Source: Bin5 sp965200615
GTDB taxonomy: Bacteria; Chloroflexota; Anaerolineae; Caldilineales; Caldilineaceae
Assembly (NCBI GenBank): GCA_965200615.1
Contig: OZ241377.1
Location: 3,224,001-3,288,000, forward strand
DNA: 64,000 nt
Reading direction: 5' to 3'
The position numbers were made by a program, and so were the translations under genes. Every line of letters begins with the position of its first letter. Position 1 is the stretch's first letter. Positions 44,698 to 54,314 of the stretch are shown here, in pieces. The notes under the pieces were generated by a model that saw nothing but the letters and a program-made list of their open reading frames with translations, was not told where the DNA came from and searched no databases.

Positions 44698-45981
44698 TCA
44701 CCAACGCTCCGTCAGGCCGTCCTCCGCTCTGGACTGAGACCCTTTCCAGTCCAGCCTCCCCAATCGCGCCACAATCCGCTGCATGATCGCCTGCGCGACC
44801 TCGTCCTTGCTCATTAACGGCCAGGCCTCACGGTTACCATCTCGCTCGAACAGAGTAACCCTGTTCGTGTCAACCGCGAAGCCGCTGTCAGGCGCGCTTA
44901 CGTCATTGAGCACAACGAGATCGAGGTTCTTTCTCTCCAACTTGTCTATGGCGTTCGCCTCCAGGTCGTTCGTCTCCGCCGCGAAACCGATGACAAGCTG
45001 CGGCCCCGGACTGCGCTCACCGCGCTGTCTGCCGACCTCATGCAGAATGTCCGGCGTCCTTTCCAGCGAAATGACCTGTTGCTGCGGCGATTTCTTCAGC
45101 TTGTAGTCAACGCTGTCTGTCGGCCGGTAGTCGGCGACCGCCGCCGCGCCGATCAGGACATCCGTCTGCGGCAGCTCTTCCATCACCGCCGCATACATCT
45201 GCTGGGCTGTATGCACCGGCACGAGCGAAACGCCGCCGGGTGGATGCACTGCCAGGGGCGCATGCACCAGAACCGTTTCCGCGCCCAGATCACGCGCTGC
45301 CCGCGCCAGCGCCGCCCCCATTTTCCCAGTCGAATGGTTGCCCATGAATCGCACCGGATCGATCGGCTCCCGAGTGCCGCCGGCCGTGATCACCACGCGT
45401 AGTCCGTCCAGGGGGCCTCCCCGGCCGATCACCTTGCACGCGACTTCGAAGATATCCTCCGGCTCCGCCACACGCCCCTCACCCACTTCACCGGACGCCA
45501 GCCGCCCTTCCTCCGGGCCGATGAAGTCGACGCCCCAACCCTGCAATGTCTGCACATTGCGCATCGTCGCCGGGTGAGTCCACATGTTGGTCTCCATCGC
45601 CGGCGCCAGCAGCATCGGTCCTTTGTAGCTCAGCGCAGTAATGCTCAACAGGTCGTCGCTCAGACCCAACGCGAGTCGCGCAATCGTGTGCGCCGTCGCC
45701 GGCGCGATAATAAACAGGTCCGCCGCATGGGCCAGCGCCACATGTCCAATGCGCAACCGGCCCGCATCGTGCCAGAACTCGAAAGTGTCAGTCGCAACGC
45801 TCCGCTGTGTGATCCCCTGAAAGGTTACAGGCGCAACAAACTTGGCGGCCGAATGTGTCATGATCACGTCCACCAGCGCATTGGCCTGTGTAAGGCGGCT
45901 GGCCAGTGTCACCGCCTTGTAGGCCGCGATGCCGCCGCTGACGCCGAGCGCGATACGTTTGCCGGAAAGAATTGGGGCCAT
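44698..45981 (-). CDS. coaBC: bifunctional phosphopantothenoylcysteine decarboxylase/phosphopantothenate-cysteine ligase
   Basis: Carries out two steps of coenzyme A synthesis. The N-terminal CoaC flavoprotein half has GVSGGIAAYKAV, the active-site His region HVALAHAADLFIIAPAT, PAMETNMW and GRLASGEVGEGR. The C-terminal CoaB half begins near residue 195 (VVITAGGTREPIDPVRFM, NHSTGKMG) and ends with VLNDVSAPDSGFAVDTNRVT. The 427-residue length is standard. A genuine housekeeping gene, on the same strand as the galactonate-dehydratase-like gene 60 bases upstream. Confidence 0.97.
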   Translation of the reverse strand: MAPILSGKRIALGVSGGIAAYKAVTLASRLTQANALVDVIMTHSAAKFVAPVTFQGITQRSVATDTFEFWHDAGRLRIGHVALAHAADLFIIAPATAHTIARLALGLSDDLLSITALSYKGPMLLAPAMETNMWTHPATMRNVQTLQGWGVDFIGPEEGRLASGEVGEGRVAEPEDIFEVACKVIGRGGPLDGLRVVITAGGTREPIDPVRFMGNHSTGKMGAALARAARDLGAETVLVHAPLAVHPPGGVSLVPVHTAQQMYAAVMEELPQTDVLIGAAAVADYRPTDSVDYKLKKSPQQQVISLERTPDILHEVGRQRGERSPGPQLVIGFAAETNDLEANAIDKLERKNLDLVVLNDVSAPDSGFAVDTNRVTLFERDGNREAWPLMSKDEVAQAIMQRIVARLGRLDWKGSQSRAEDGLTERW

Positions 45982-46041
45982 GTGATAGCTCCAGGCCAGG
46001 TTGACTTTGGACTGCCCGCCCCTGCAGGGCGCGAAAGCAGA

Positions 46042-47208
46042 TCAGGAATCGGCAATGCCGCCGTCTCGATGGCGTGCCAGGTAGGATTGCGACGAGTTCC
46101 GCACCTCCTCCGAACTGAAGTCCGGCGCATGGCGGGCGCAGGCTGCTTCGTCCACCTCCACGCCCAGGCCCGGCTTCTCAGGCGGCAATATGTGGCCGTC
46201 GACAACTGTCAGAGGCTCGACAACGAACTCCGTCATCGAGAGTGGCATGTCGTCAGGGTCAACCATCTCCTGAATGACAAAATTGGGCGTCGTAAAATCA
46301 ACGTGGACGCAGGCTGCCGTCGAGACCGGACCATACGGGTTGTGGGGGGCGAGGCCGGCGTAATAGACCTCTGCCAGCGCAGCGATGCGGCGAATCTCGC
46401 TGATGCCCCCGGCGTGACAGGCATCCGGCTGCAGCAGGCTGGCCGCGCCCGTTTCGAGAATCTCTCGAAAGCCCCAGCGGGTAAAGAGCCGCTCCCCCGT
46501 CGCAATGGGAATATTCGTTGCCCTGGCGACCTGTGCCATCGCCGCCGGGTTCTCCGCCTGAACCGGCTCCTCCATGAAAAACGGGTAGTACGGCTCAAAT
46601 CGATGCGCGTAGCGAATCGCCATCTGCGGCGTAACCCGCCCGTGCATATCCAACAGTATGTCCACGCCGTTGCCGACCGCTTCGCGCACCGCCTTCAGGC
46701 CGGCCTCCGCTTCATCCAATACCCCCGGCCCGTCGAGGATATTGGTAATCGGCACAGGAACCGTTTTGACGGCGTCCCAGCCTTTGGCCGCCTTGGACAG
46801 CGCGCTCTCCGCCATCGCCTCGGGCGTGTCGCCGCCAAAGTGCGTATACATCCGCACGCAGTCCCGTACCTTGCCGCCGAGAAGCTCGTAGATCGGCTTG
46901 CCCGCCTCCTTGCCTTTGATGTCCCATAGTGCCTGGTCAATGCCAGAGAGAGCGGAAAGGCCGATGACGCCCTGCCGCCAGAAGCCGCTGCGATAGAGGA
47001 CCTGCCAGCAATGTTCAACCTCAAGTGGACTGAAGCCCAGGATCATCGGCTCCATATCCTGAACACAGCCGGCCACCGCCCGCGGTTTGCCTTCAACCGT
47101 CGCTTCTCCCCAGCCGACCAGACCAGGCTGATCAGTCTCGATCTTGACAAAGACGAAAGTGCGCCGCTCCCCCTGCGCGAAAATCGGTCTGATTGCTGTA
47201 ATTTTCAT
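46042..47208 (-). CDS. mandelate-racemase/enolase-superfamily sugar acid dehydratase (galactonate dehydratase-like)
   Basis: Probably dehydrates a sugar acid such as D-galactonate. The enolase superfamily metal ligands can be followed: LLDMHGRV near residue 195 (Asp), FMEEPVQ near 220 (Glu) and ATGERLFTRW near 246 (Glu), then QPDACHAGGISE and the general-base His in APHNPYGPVS near 300. The order and spacing match DgoD-type enzymes rather than muconate cycloisomerase. Exact substrate is uncertain. The ATG (47208) has AAGGAAAG nearby upstream. Confidence 0.85.
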   Translation of the reverse strand: MKITAIRPIFAQGERRTFVFVKIETDQPGLVGWGEATVEGKPRAVAGCVQDMEPMILGFSPLEVEHCWQVLYRSGFWRQGVIGLSALSGIDQALWDIKGKEAGKPIYELLGGKVRDCVRMYTHFGGDTPEAMAESALSKAAKGWDAVKTVPVPITNILDGPGVLDEAEAGLKAVREAVGNGVDILLDMHGRVTPQMAIRYAHRFEPYYPFFMEEPVQAENPAAMAQVARATNIPIATGERLFTRWGFREILETGAASLLQPDACHAGGISEIRRIAALAEVYYAGLAPHNPYGPVSTAACVHVDFTTPNFVIQEMVDPDDMPLSMTEFVVEPLTVVDGHILPPEKPGLGVEVDEAACARHAPDFSSEEVRNSSQSYLARHRDGGIADS

Positions 47209-47280
47209 CGTAACTTTCCTTGTGAGTTATAAAGCCAGCCCGTACCCCTTCAGTGTACGAGAACCGGCGGCCGGGGCCGC

Positions 47281-50076
47281 TCAGGCCGCCTCCAGGATAT
47301 CGCGTACCATGGACTCTGCAAGTCTCTGTTCCGGCGCGCCGGCCTCTATCTCTCCATCAAGAAGAGCCGTTCGCAATCTGCGCATAATCTGCCCGTACTC
47401 CGGACCGGGCTGCAACCCCAGTCGTATCAGGTCTCTTCCATCCAATGCCGGGTGAACGTGCCGCCAAGTCTGTTCGTAGCATTTCAACCGCCTGCGCAGC
47501 AAGGAATCCTGCTCCACCAACGAGAGCAGCAGCAGCACGGCCGGCTGCGCCCGATCGAGAACTGCCACAACTTCGCTCGGCCGTTGCTGTGGGTCGCTCA
47601 GCTGTGGCTGCCGGGTCTTGACCATCCGAAGCTCTCGCATCAGTCGCTGCGTTCTGCCGCGAAGTCTCAGCCGTTCGCTCAGCTCCTTTTCAAGCGAGGA
47701 CGCCTTGTCACCGTCTCCGTTCTCTACGGGCAGCAGATCGTAAACGAGTAGACCCCAATAGAGCCTCTCGATCGGCGTGTCCTCCATCTGGAACTGCTCT
47801 GTCCGGACCTTGACCGGCGCCTCGTCAGGGCCGTTGTCCCCTTCACGAGCTTTGACCGGCCTTCCCGCGTCCATTAGTTCCCTGAGGGAGGCGCAGCGCT
47901 TCGCAAAGGAGGGGCCGGCCCGCAAAGCAGGATGAATCCGTCTGAGTATGCCCAGCTCGTCCAGACGAAAAACTGCATCTTCCGGTCTCTCTTCCTGGAA
48001 AATCCGATCCAGTTCCTGGCGAATACGCGCCGAAGTGACGCGCCTGAGCAGCGGCGCGGCATCCAGTAGATGCTCCTGGGTACGCGCCTCGATCCGGAAT
48101 CGGAACCGCTGTTCATAGCGCACCGCGCGCAGGATTCTGGTCGGGTCATCCACAAAACTCAGGCTGTGCAGGACCCGCACGACCCCTGTCCTCAAGTCAG
48201 ACAACCCGCCGTAGAAGTCGAGCAGGTCGCCCCACCTGTCCGGAGTCAGAGCGACAGCCAGCGTATTGACCGTGAAATCCCGCCGGTGCAGGTCCAGTCT
48301 GATGCTGCCCTGCTCCACGGTCGGCAGGACCGTTGGCTCTGTATAGAACTCTGTGCGTGCAGTCACAAAATCGAAATGAGGCGGCAGTGGGCCCTGGTCC
48401 GCCCCTGTGTCGCTGGCCAGCAGGTCCGGGCAGGTAACTGGATGCCCGGGCTCGTCTAAAATCCACTTGGCAGTGCCAAAACGGGCATGCGTAACGACCC
48501 GTCCCCCGCACCTGGCCTGCATGCGCTCCGCCAGTTCGATTGCATCACCCTCGACAACCAGGTCCATGTCCAGAGAACCCGCTCCGTCGGCGCTGTCGAA
48601 GCGCCCCATGAGCAGGTCTCGGACAAAGCCGCCAACGACATACACGGCATGTCCCATCGCCGTCGCGGTCTCACCGACAAGCCAGAGGAGACGTTGCTGC
48701 CTGGCCGGCAGGACCTGAACCAACTCTCGACTGACATCCGGGATATTTGGCGAACTCTCTCTCTCTTCTCCCCAAAGTTTGAGCAAATCTGTACGAGTTA
48801 CAATTCCGACCAACTCGCCGGCGGCGTCCACAACAGGAATCTGCCCCCAACCGCTCTCGATCATGAGCCCATGGAGCGCACTGACAGGAGCGTCCTCGCG
48901 GACTGTATGGTCACCTTGGCGCATTACCTTATGGACCGGCAGCGCACCCAGTCGGTGTGTAATGGTTCGGTCCGCCTCTCGTCGGGTCAGGATTCCAACC
49001 AGTCTGTCGCGACCGTCTTCATCTCTCTGCAGGACCGGGAACCCTTCATGACCGTAGCGCTGCATCAACTCCATCGCGGTGGCAACCGACATGCCACCCT
49101 CCAAGGTCCGTGGTCGACCCCGGCTCATAATCTCTGCTACGGTCGTCGGAGAACCTGCATGCTCTTGAAGCAGGATGCCAATACGCTCTCGCACCTCCGC
49201 TAGAGTGGTCCCTTCCAGCAGCGCAGCGGCTGCTCGCCTGTGGCCTCCGCCCCCGAGCGGCTCAGTAATCATTCCGACGTCGATCGCGTCCGTGTTACTC
49301 CGGGCCACAACTTGCACGTGGTCCTTGAGATTGACGACGACAAACAGCGCATCCGCGTTGAAAAGGTCGTTCAGCCTGTGCGCAAGCCCACTGAGTTCAT
49401 CATCGTAGTCAGGGGCATCAGCGCTGGCGATAACAACATTCTGACCGGCGATGGTCACATGCTCCGCGTGCTCGGTCAACTGCATAGACAGTTCATTCTG
49501 CGCGTCCGTGGGAGGAAAATTCAGGAAACGCCGCATCACGTCGAGGCGGGCCCCCTGTTCGACCAGCCAGGCCGCACAACGAATGTCCCGATGTGTTGTC
49601 GAGGGGTAAAGGAGGCTTCCGGTGTCTTCGTAAATGCCCAGCGCCAGCAGAGTCGCCCGAAATGAGGAAAGCCCCCTGTTCTGCTGCATCAGCCGCTCGA
49701 CGAGCAGCGTGGCGTTGGCGCCCGTCGTATGTGGGCCAAGCGACTCCTGCCAGACTTCCCAACCTGTTGGCAGCGGCTCAGCCGCAGAATGGTGGTCTAT
49801 GACCAGGTGTCGGGTACCGTCGCCCATCCCTTTCACCGCGTTAAATCTCCGCGTGTCGACGACAATCGCCAGCTCGACGCTGCCGCGCGGCAGATGCCGT
49901 GGCTCGACGAAAGGGAACTGGTTTCGGTATAGGGACAGAAATGCCTGGACGTTGCGCTTGAGTTTCCAGGGCAGGACAGGAAACGCCTCTGGGAAGAGCA
50001 GTGCGCCGCCCAGCAAGGAGGCCAGCGCGTCAAAATCTGCGAGTTCGTGGGTGAGTATGACTGTCTGGCTGCGCAT
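47281..50076 (-). CDS. DHH-CBS-CCA-adding enzyme fusion (tRNA nucleotidyltransferase)
   Basis: A multi-domain protein of the class II poly(A) polymerase/CCA-adding family. The N-terminal DHH phosphoesterase half has HLVIDHHSAAEPLP (about residue 95) and the DHHA1 motif GGGGHRRAAAALL (about 295). Two CBS domains follow (about 325-450). The C-terminal half is the nucleotidyltransferase: YVVGGFVRDLLMG near 490, DMDLVVEGD near 512, RRDFTVNTLAV near 600, and DDPTRILRAVRYEQRFRFR near 650. This architecture is known in Aquificae, Deltaproteobacteria and Chloroflexota, where it adds A or CCA to tRNA; the DHH part may remove nucleotides. I chose ATG 50076 (start MRSQTVILTHE), 24 codons inside the longest frame. 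Confidence 0.9.
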   Translation of the reverse strand: MRSQTVILTHELADFDALASLLGGALLFPEAFPVLPWKLKRNVQAFLSLYRNQFPFVEPRHLPRGSVELAIVVDTRRFNAVKGMGDGTRHLVIDHHSAAEPLPTGWEVWQESLGPHTTGANATLLVERLMQQNRGLSSFRATLLALGIYEDTGSLLYPSTTHRDIRCAAWLVEQGARLDVMRRFLNFPPTDAQNELSMQLTEHAEHVTIAGQNVVIASADAPDYDDELSGLAHRLNDLFNADALFVVVNLKDHVQVVARSNTDAIDVGMITEPLGGGGHRRAAAALLEGTTLAEVRERIGILLQEHAGSPTTVAEIMSRGRPRTLEGGMSVATAMELMQRYGHEGFPVLQRDEDGRDRLVGILTRREADRTITHRLGALPVHKVMRQGDHTVREDAPVSALHGLMIESGWGQIPVVDAAGELVGIVTRTDLLKLWGEERESSPNIPDVSRELVQVLPARQQRLLWLVGETATAMGHAVYVVGGFVRDLLMGRFDSADGAGSLDMDLVVEGDAIELAERMQARCGGRVVTHARFGTAKWILDEPGHPVTCPDLLASDTGADQGPLPPHFDFVTARTEFYTEPTVLPTVEQGSIRLDLHRRDFTVNTLAVALTPDRWGDLLDFYGGLSDLRTGVVRVLHSLSFVDDPTRILRAVRYEQRFRFRIEARTQEHLLDAAPLLRRVTSARIRQELDRIFQEERPEDAVFRLDELGILRRIHPALRAGPSFAKRCASLRELMDAGRPVKAREGDNGPDEAPVKVRTEQFQMEDTPIERLYWGLLVYDLLPVENGDGDKASSLEKELSERLRLRGRTQRLMRELRMVKTRQPQLSDPQQRPSEVVAVLDRAQPAVLLLLSLVEQDSLLRRRLKCYEQTWRHVHPALDGRDLIRLGLQPGPEYGQIMRRLRTALLDGEIEAGAPEQRLAESMVRDILEAA

Positions 50077-50207
50077 CGGTGAAATCGGTAAGGCCGCCCA
50101 TGGAAACTGCAAAACACTATACCCATCGCCATGCGGATGGGCAAGCACAGTGCTGAAGGCGTCCTGCCCTCCAGGGCAGGCCTATTCCGACTCCATTGAC
50201 ACGGCCG

Positions 50208-51629
50208 CTAACCGCCCTCTGCGCGGCGCAAAAGCGCCAGGGCAGCCTTATTGTGGCGTTCGGCTAATTTAGGTACGTCAATGTGAGGAGGAACACCGTC
50301 CTCAACTAGGAGCCGCCCATTGACAAAGGAGAAATCGACTGGCTGCGGCGAACAGAAAACCAGCGCCGCGACAGGATCATGCACCGCGCCGCCCGCGAAA
50401 GTAAGTGCCGAAAGGTCGAATCCGATCACGTCTGCGGCCATCCCCGGCGCCAGCGCGCCGACATCGTCGCGCCCCAACACTGAGGCCCCGCCCAACGTGG
50501 CGATCTCCAGCGCCTCCCGCGCCGTCATGCCGTTGGGATTGCCCATAACGCGTTGCAGCAACAGGCACTGTCGCACCTCTTCCATCAGGTTGCTGCCATC
50601 ATTGCTTGCGCTTCCGTCCACGCCCAGCCCCACGTTCACACCCGCATCCCGCATGGCACGCACCGGGGATATACCGCTGGCCAACCGCATGTTGCTCGTA
50701 GGGCAGTGTGCTGCACCTGTCCTTGTTCTCGCGAACCGACCGACCTCCTCCTCATTCAGATGCACGCAGTGGGCGTGCCATACATCATCGCCTAACCAGT
50801 CCACTTCTTCTGCGTACGTCCCGGGCCGGTAGCCGTACTGCTCCATGCAGAACTCTTCTTCGTCAAGTGTCTCCGCCAGATGCGAGTGAAGGTGGACATC
50901 CATCTCAGGTCCGAAAGAGCGCGCCAGTGCTGCGCTCTCTCGCATTAGGTCCTGCGTGACGCTGAATGGGCTGGCCGGGCCAATCACCACTCGGCGCATC
51001 GAAAACCGGGAAGCGTCATGGAATGTCTCGACGAGGCGCCGGCTTTCAACAAGAATGTCGCTCTCCCCCTCAGTCATCCAGTCTGGAGGAAGGCCGCCTT
51101 TGCTCTCGCCAAGGCTCACACTACCTCTTGTTCCATGAAATCGGACACCGATATCCTCCGCAGCAGCAAACTGGTCGTCGAGTCGCGTCCCATTTTGCCA
51201 AAGGTAGTGATGATCGCTGCTGGTCGTGCATCCGCTCAATAACAGCTCGGTCAACGCGACCTGAGTGCTGACTCGCACATCCTCAGGCCGGACTCCCGCC
51301 CATATTGGATACAGGGCTCGCAGCCAGTCGAAAAGCACACCGTTCTGGGCCGCAGGCACAGCCCGCGTAAGCGTCTGAAAGAAATGGTGGTGTGTATTTA
51401 TGAAGCCGGGGAGGACTATCTTCCCTCGTGCGTCCAGAAATGCCGCAGACGATGAAGAGTCGGAGGTCGGTTCCTTCCTGTACTCGGCCGGCAAGTCGGC
51501 AGTCGCACCGACCCAGACGATTTGCGGACCCTCCATCACAAGCGCGCCGTCAGCGATCTCTTCGCGCTCTTCATTCATCGTTACAAGGCATTCCGCATTC
51601 GTCACAATGGTCCTTGAATTCATCGACAA
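50208..51629 (-). CDS. amidohydrolase of the guanine/8-oxoguanine deaminase type
   Basis: A metal-dependent deaminase of the AtzB/TrzN/8-oxoguanine deaminase group. The first metal site is GFINTHHHFFQTL near residue 82; GCTTSSDHHYLWQ near 140 is a hallmark of 8-oxoguanine deaminases. The second metal site is HSHLAETLDEEEF near 245 and the catalytic region HAHCVHLNEEE near 285, and the later LGVDGSASNDGSNL carries the Asp. The likely role is nucleobase salvage; the sequence alone does not decide between guanine, 8-oxoguanine and triazine substrates. TTG at 51629 follows GGGAG at five bases, with ATG at 51623 as an alternative. Confidence 0.85.
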   Translation of the reverse strand: MSMNSRTIVTNAECLVTMNEEREEIADGALVMEGPQIVWVGATADLPAEYRKEPTSDSSSSAAFLDARGKIVLPGFINTHHHFFQTLTRAVPAAQNGVLFDWLRALYPIWAGVRPEDVRVSTQVALTELLLSGCTTSSDHHYLWQNGTRLDDQFAAAEDIGVRFHGTRGSVSLGESKGGLPPDWMTEGESDILVESRRLVETFHDASRFSMRRVVIGPASPFSVTQDLMRESAALARSFGPEMDVHLHSHLAETLDEEEFCMEQYGYRPGTYAEEVDWLGDDVWHAHCVHLNEEEVGRFARTRTGAAHCPTSNMRLASGISPVRAMRDAGVNVGLGVDGSASNDGSNLMEEVRQCLLLQRVMGNPNGMTAREALEIATLGGASVLGRDDVGALAPGMAADVIGFDLSALTFAGGAVHDPVAALVFCSPQPVDFSFVNGRLLVEDGVPPHIDVPKLAERHNKAALALLRRAEGG

Positions 51630-51736
51630 TACTGCTCCCTTTCAGTGAATGCCCTTATCAGGCTGTTTAACGACTGTGCCAGGAGTACCTGAAGCTACCC
51701 TTACAGGTCTGGCTGTGCTGCCTTCATCCCTTCCCA

Positions 51737-52627
51737 TCAACTCAGTGCCAGCAGGCTAGGGGTCATCCCTTCCTCATCCAACATCTCCTTCAATTCCACG
51801 GTGGACAACGGACGCCCTTTGCCTGCCAGGGCCGTTAGGGCCGCCTCCATTACATTCGTTCCAAAACTGCGCCCATCCAATCGCGGTGTCACCGTAGCCA
51901 GACGGGAAACGCCTCGCTCCTTGAGAAAGCCTATGTCTTCGTCCGTTGTGGTATTTGTCACAATGAACTTGCCTTCTAGGCTCGGGGGCAAGTGCTGCTT
52001 GATGTAATGAAAATCATCGGCAATGATCGAGGCCCAACTGTACTGTGCCGCGAATTTGGGGACGATCCGCTCCTGTTGTTCCCCGGTGGGGTAGATCCAG
52101 GAAAGGGGCAGGCGGGCCATGACGGGAAGCAGGATCCGGGCCAGCAAATGGAGCGTGCTCAGGCTTCGCAAAAAGACGGGGATTCCCAGACCGAAAGCCA
52201 GATCGCCAAACAGCGGCTGATAGTCCATGTCCAGAAAGCCGCGCACCATCGCGTAGCGGCCGACAGCCACGCAGAACAGTACGCGCTTGGGATGTGGGGG
52301 CAGGAGAGTTTGCAGCCGCTGCGCAGTCTGTCGCTCGACTACGGTGCGGATGCCGCCCCCGTCCACGACGGGAGACTGTACGCCGGCGACGATGCTGCGA
52401 ACGGAATGGAGCGGAAAGTAACGGTCGTTTACCTCCAGGCCCAGGGCTGCGCCGCCAAAGCCGAAGGCATCTACCTGGCCGTCATATTCCAGAAACAGTT
52501 GCCGCATTCGTTTCTGGTCTCCATCGGCGCCGATCCGCTCCAGGACGATCCGTTCGTTCCTGAGCGTAGTCTCGACCCGTTTGTTTCGCCTGCTGTTGCC
52601 CAAGCTGATGGAGACGACCCGTTTCAT
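51737..52627 (-). CDS. conserved protein often annotated quinate 5-dehydrogenase
   Basis: The start MKRVVSISLGNSRRNKRVET and the later DAFGFGGAALGLEVNDRYFP resemble a conserved family annotated as quinate 5-dehydrogenase in Firmicutes and Chloroflexota. I recall no firm biochemical evidence for that name, and a classical dehydrogenase Rossmann motif is not obvious. Hydrophobic stretches around residues 155-180 (LAFGLGIPVFLRSLSTLH) may be helices of a soluble fold. ATG 52627 begins with the conserved residues; the frame runs open another 29 codons upstream without a family match. It lies between the deaminase and oxoamine synthase genes on the same strand. Confidence 0.6.
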   Translation of the reverse strand: MKRVVSISLGNSRRNKRVETTLRNERIVLERIGADGDQKRMRQLFLEYDGQVDAFGFGGAALGLEVNDRYFPLHSVRSIVAGVQSPVVDGGGIRTVVERQTAQRLQTLLPPHPKRVLFCVAVGRYAMVRGFLDMDYQPLFGDLAFGLGIPVFLRSLSTLHLLARILLPVMARLPLSWIYPTGEQQERIVPKFAAQYSWASIIADDFHYIKQHLPPSLEGKFIVTNTTTDEDIGFLKERGVSRLATVTPRLDGRSFGTNVMEAALTALAGKGRPLSTVELKEMLDEEGMTPSLLALS

Positions 52628-52728
52628 TTTGATTCTGCCTCGGCACAATTGTAACTCGGCTACATTTCGGCCCTGTGGCGCGCTAAAAATCTGCGCGCTT
52701 TGCGCACCGGCCATCTGCGCCGCCAGCC

Positions 52729-54042
52729 TCAGTCGATTACGCCAATGTAGCGTCCGGCCTCGATGAAGACACTCAACGCGAACTCGATGTCTTCTTCAGT
52801 ATGGGCAGCCGTCACATTCGCCCGCAGGCGGGCGGTACCTTCCTTTACGGCCGGTGGCAGTACGGGCAGTACGAATATGCCGTTGTCTTGACAAAATTTG
52901 GTCATTGCAAATGCGCGTTCTTCGGTTCCGACCATGATTGGAACTATCGGCGACTCCGTCTGACCGGTGTCGAAGCCGGCGGCCTGCAGGCCGCTTGTGA
53001 AATGCTGTGCATTGCGAAGGAGGATGCGGTTGCGCTCTGTGCCTTCATCTTCAAGCACGTGGAAGCCTTCAGTGATGGCCGCCGCCACAGAGGGCGGCAA
53101 CGCGGCGCTGAAGACAAACCCGCGCGCAGTATGCCGCAGGTAGGTGACCAGCTTTTCGCTGCCAGCCACATAGCCGCCAATGCCGGGAATCGCCTTGCTG
53201 AGCGTACCCATCTTCAGATCGATGGAGCCGAACATGTCGAAATGCTCCTCGATCCCGTGTCCGGTCTTACCCAGTACACCGATGCTATGGGCCTCGTCCA
53301 GCATCAGCCTCGCATTGTGGCGCCTGCAAATCTCATGCGCCGCAGGCAGATCAAAGATATCGCCGTCCATCGAGAAGACAGCGTCCGCGATGACCAGTTT
53401 GCCTGCGCCTTCCGGGGCGCGGCGCAGCTGTCTCTCGAGGTCATCCATGTCGTTGTGTCGGAAGCGGACGAACTTGCCTCGGGCCAGTAGACAGCCATCG
53501 ACGATACTCGCATGGTTCCATCTGTCGGAGAATACCCAATCCCCTCGCCCGACAACTGTACTCACGGTGGCAAGATTGGTAACATAGCCTGAACTGTAGA
53601 CGATGGCCTCTTCCCGGCGGGCGAAATCGGCGATCGTCCTCTCCATCCTGGCATGAAGGTCCAACGTGCCTCCGAGAATGCGCACGCCATGTGTACCTGT
53701 TCCGTACTTGTCTGCGGCCTCTTTGGCCGCCGCCACGATGCGAGGATGGTTGATCAGTCCCAGGTAACTGTAGGTTGCAAACATCAGCTTGCGCTTGCCC
53801 TCAGTATGTACCCAGGGTCCCTCCAGAGAATCGACCGCCTGAAAGTAGTAGTAGTGTTCGCTGGCCTTCGCCTCTTTGGTGCGTTCCCACCAGGCATCGA
53901 TCTTCTGGCTAAAGGCGTCGACCTGTTCACCACCTCCATTCAGGAAGGACTCAAGAGGAGGGGCGTCTATGGCTGCCGTGGAGATGCCATCGGGATGGAC
54001 CCCAATCGGCTCCGCTCCAAGGCGCGCTAACTGATCAACCAT
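52729..54042 (-). CDS. alpha-oxoamine synthase (2-amino-3-ketobutyrate CoA ligase / AONS / SPT-like)
   Basis: A PLP enzyme that condenses an acyl-CoA with an amino acid. It shows the family's substrate-binding GTGTHGVRILGGTLDLH, the DEAHSIGVLG motif near residue 250, and the PLP lysine in GTLSKAIPGIGGY near 280. The N-terminal extension of about 70 residues resembles serine palmitoyltransferases more than KBL or BioF, but I cannot assign the substrate. TTG at 54063 is in frame, but ATG 54042 has GAGG nine bases upstream and lies about 25 bases after the likely transcription start. Confidence 0.87.
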   Translation of the reverse strand: MVDQLARLGAEPIGVHPDGISTAAIDAPPLESFLNGGGEQVDAFSQKIDAWWERTKEAKASEHYYYFQAVDSLEGPWVHTEGKRKLMFATYSYLGLINHPRIVAAAKEAADKYGTGTHGVRILGGTLDLHARMERTIADFARREEAIVYSSGYVTNLATVSTVVGRGDWVFSDRWNHASIVDGCLLARGKFVRFRHNDMDDLERQLRRAPEGAGKLVIADAVFSMDGDIFDLPAAHEICRRHNARLMLDEAHSIGVLGKTGHGIEEHFDMFGSIDLKMGTLSKAIPGIGGYVAGSEKLVTYLRHTARGFVFSAALPPSVAAAITEGFHVLEDEGTERNRILLRNAQHFTSGLQAAGFDTGQTESPIVPIMVGTEERAFAMTKFCQDNGIFVLPVLPPAVKEGTARLRANVTAAHTEEDIEFALSVFIEAGRYIGVID

Positions 54043-54072
54043 TGTATGAGACCTCGTTTTCAACTACAGTAC

Positions 54073-54081
54073 AATATACCA
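54073..54081 (-). promoter_or_regulatory. extended -10 promoter of the oxoamine synthase gene
   Basis: On the minus strand TGGTATATT gives an extended -10 (TGn plus TATATT, 5/6) about 31 bases before the ATG. No convincing -35 is visible. Confidence 0.45.
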
Positions 54082-54144
54082 GGGTAGAGATGGCGCCGGA
54101 ATAAATGTTTTGCCACTGTCAGCCCGCAAAAGCAGCCAGCCCAA

Positions 54145-54172
54145 TTGACGCGACTAAGGACGCGAGAATAAT
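54145..54172 (+). promoter_or_regulatory. probable promoter of the alpha/beta hydrolase gene
   Basis: TTGACG (5/6) and AATAAT (5/6) lie 16 bases apart, about 140 bases before the ATG. The leader contains a GC-rich stem flanked by AAAATG and CATTTT (54271-54301), which may fold in the mRNA. Confidence 0.5.
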
Positions 54173-54314
54173 ATCATAGAATTGTAACGTATAGTAGTCC
54201 ACCCTGCAAAGGCGACAATTGTTGGGACAGATTTTCGGATATGGGCGTGAATTTCGCCTGCTCTCTTCGAAAAATGTCGGCCGCCGGAGCGGCGGCATTT
54301 TCCCAAAGCGACGA

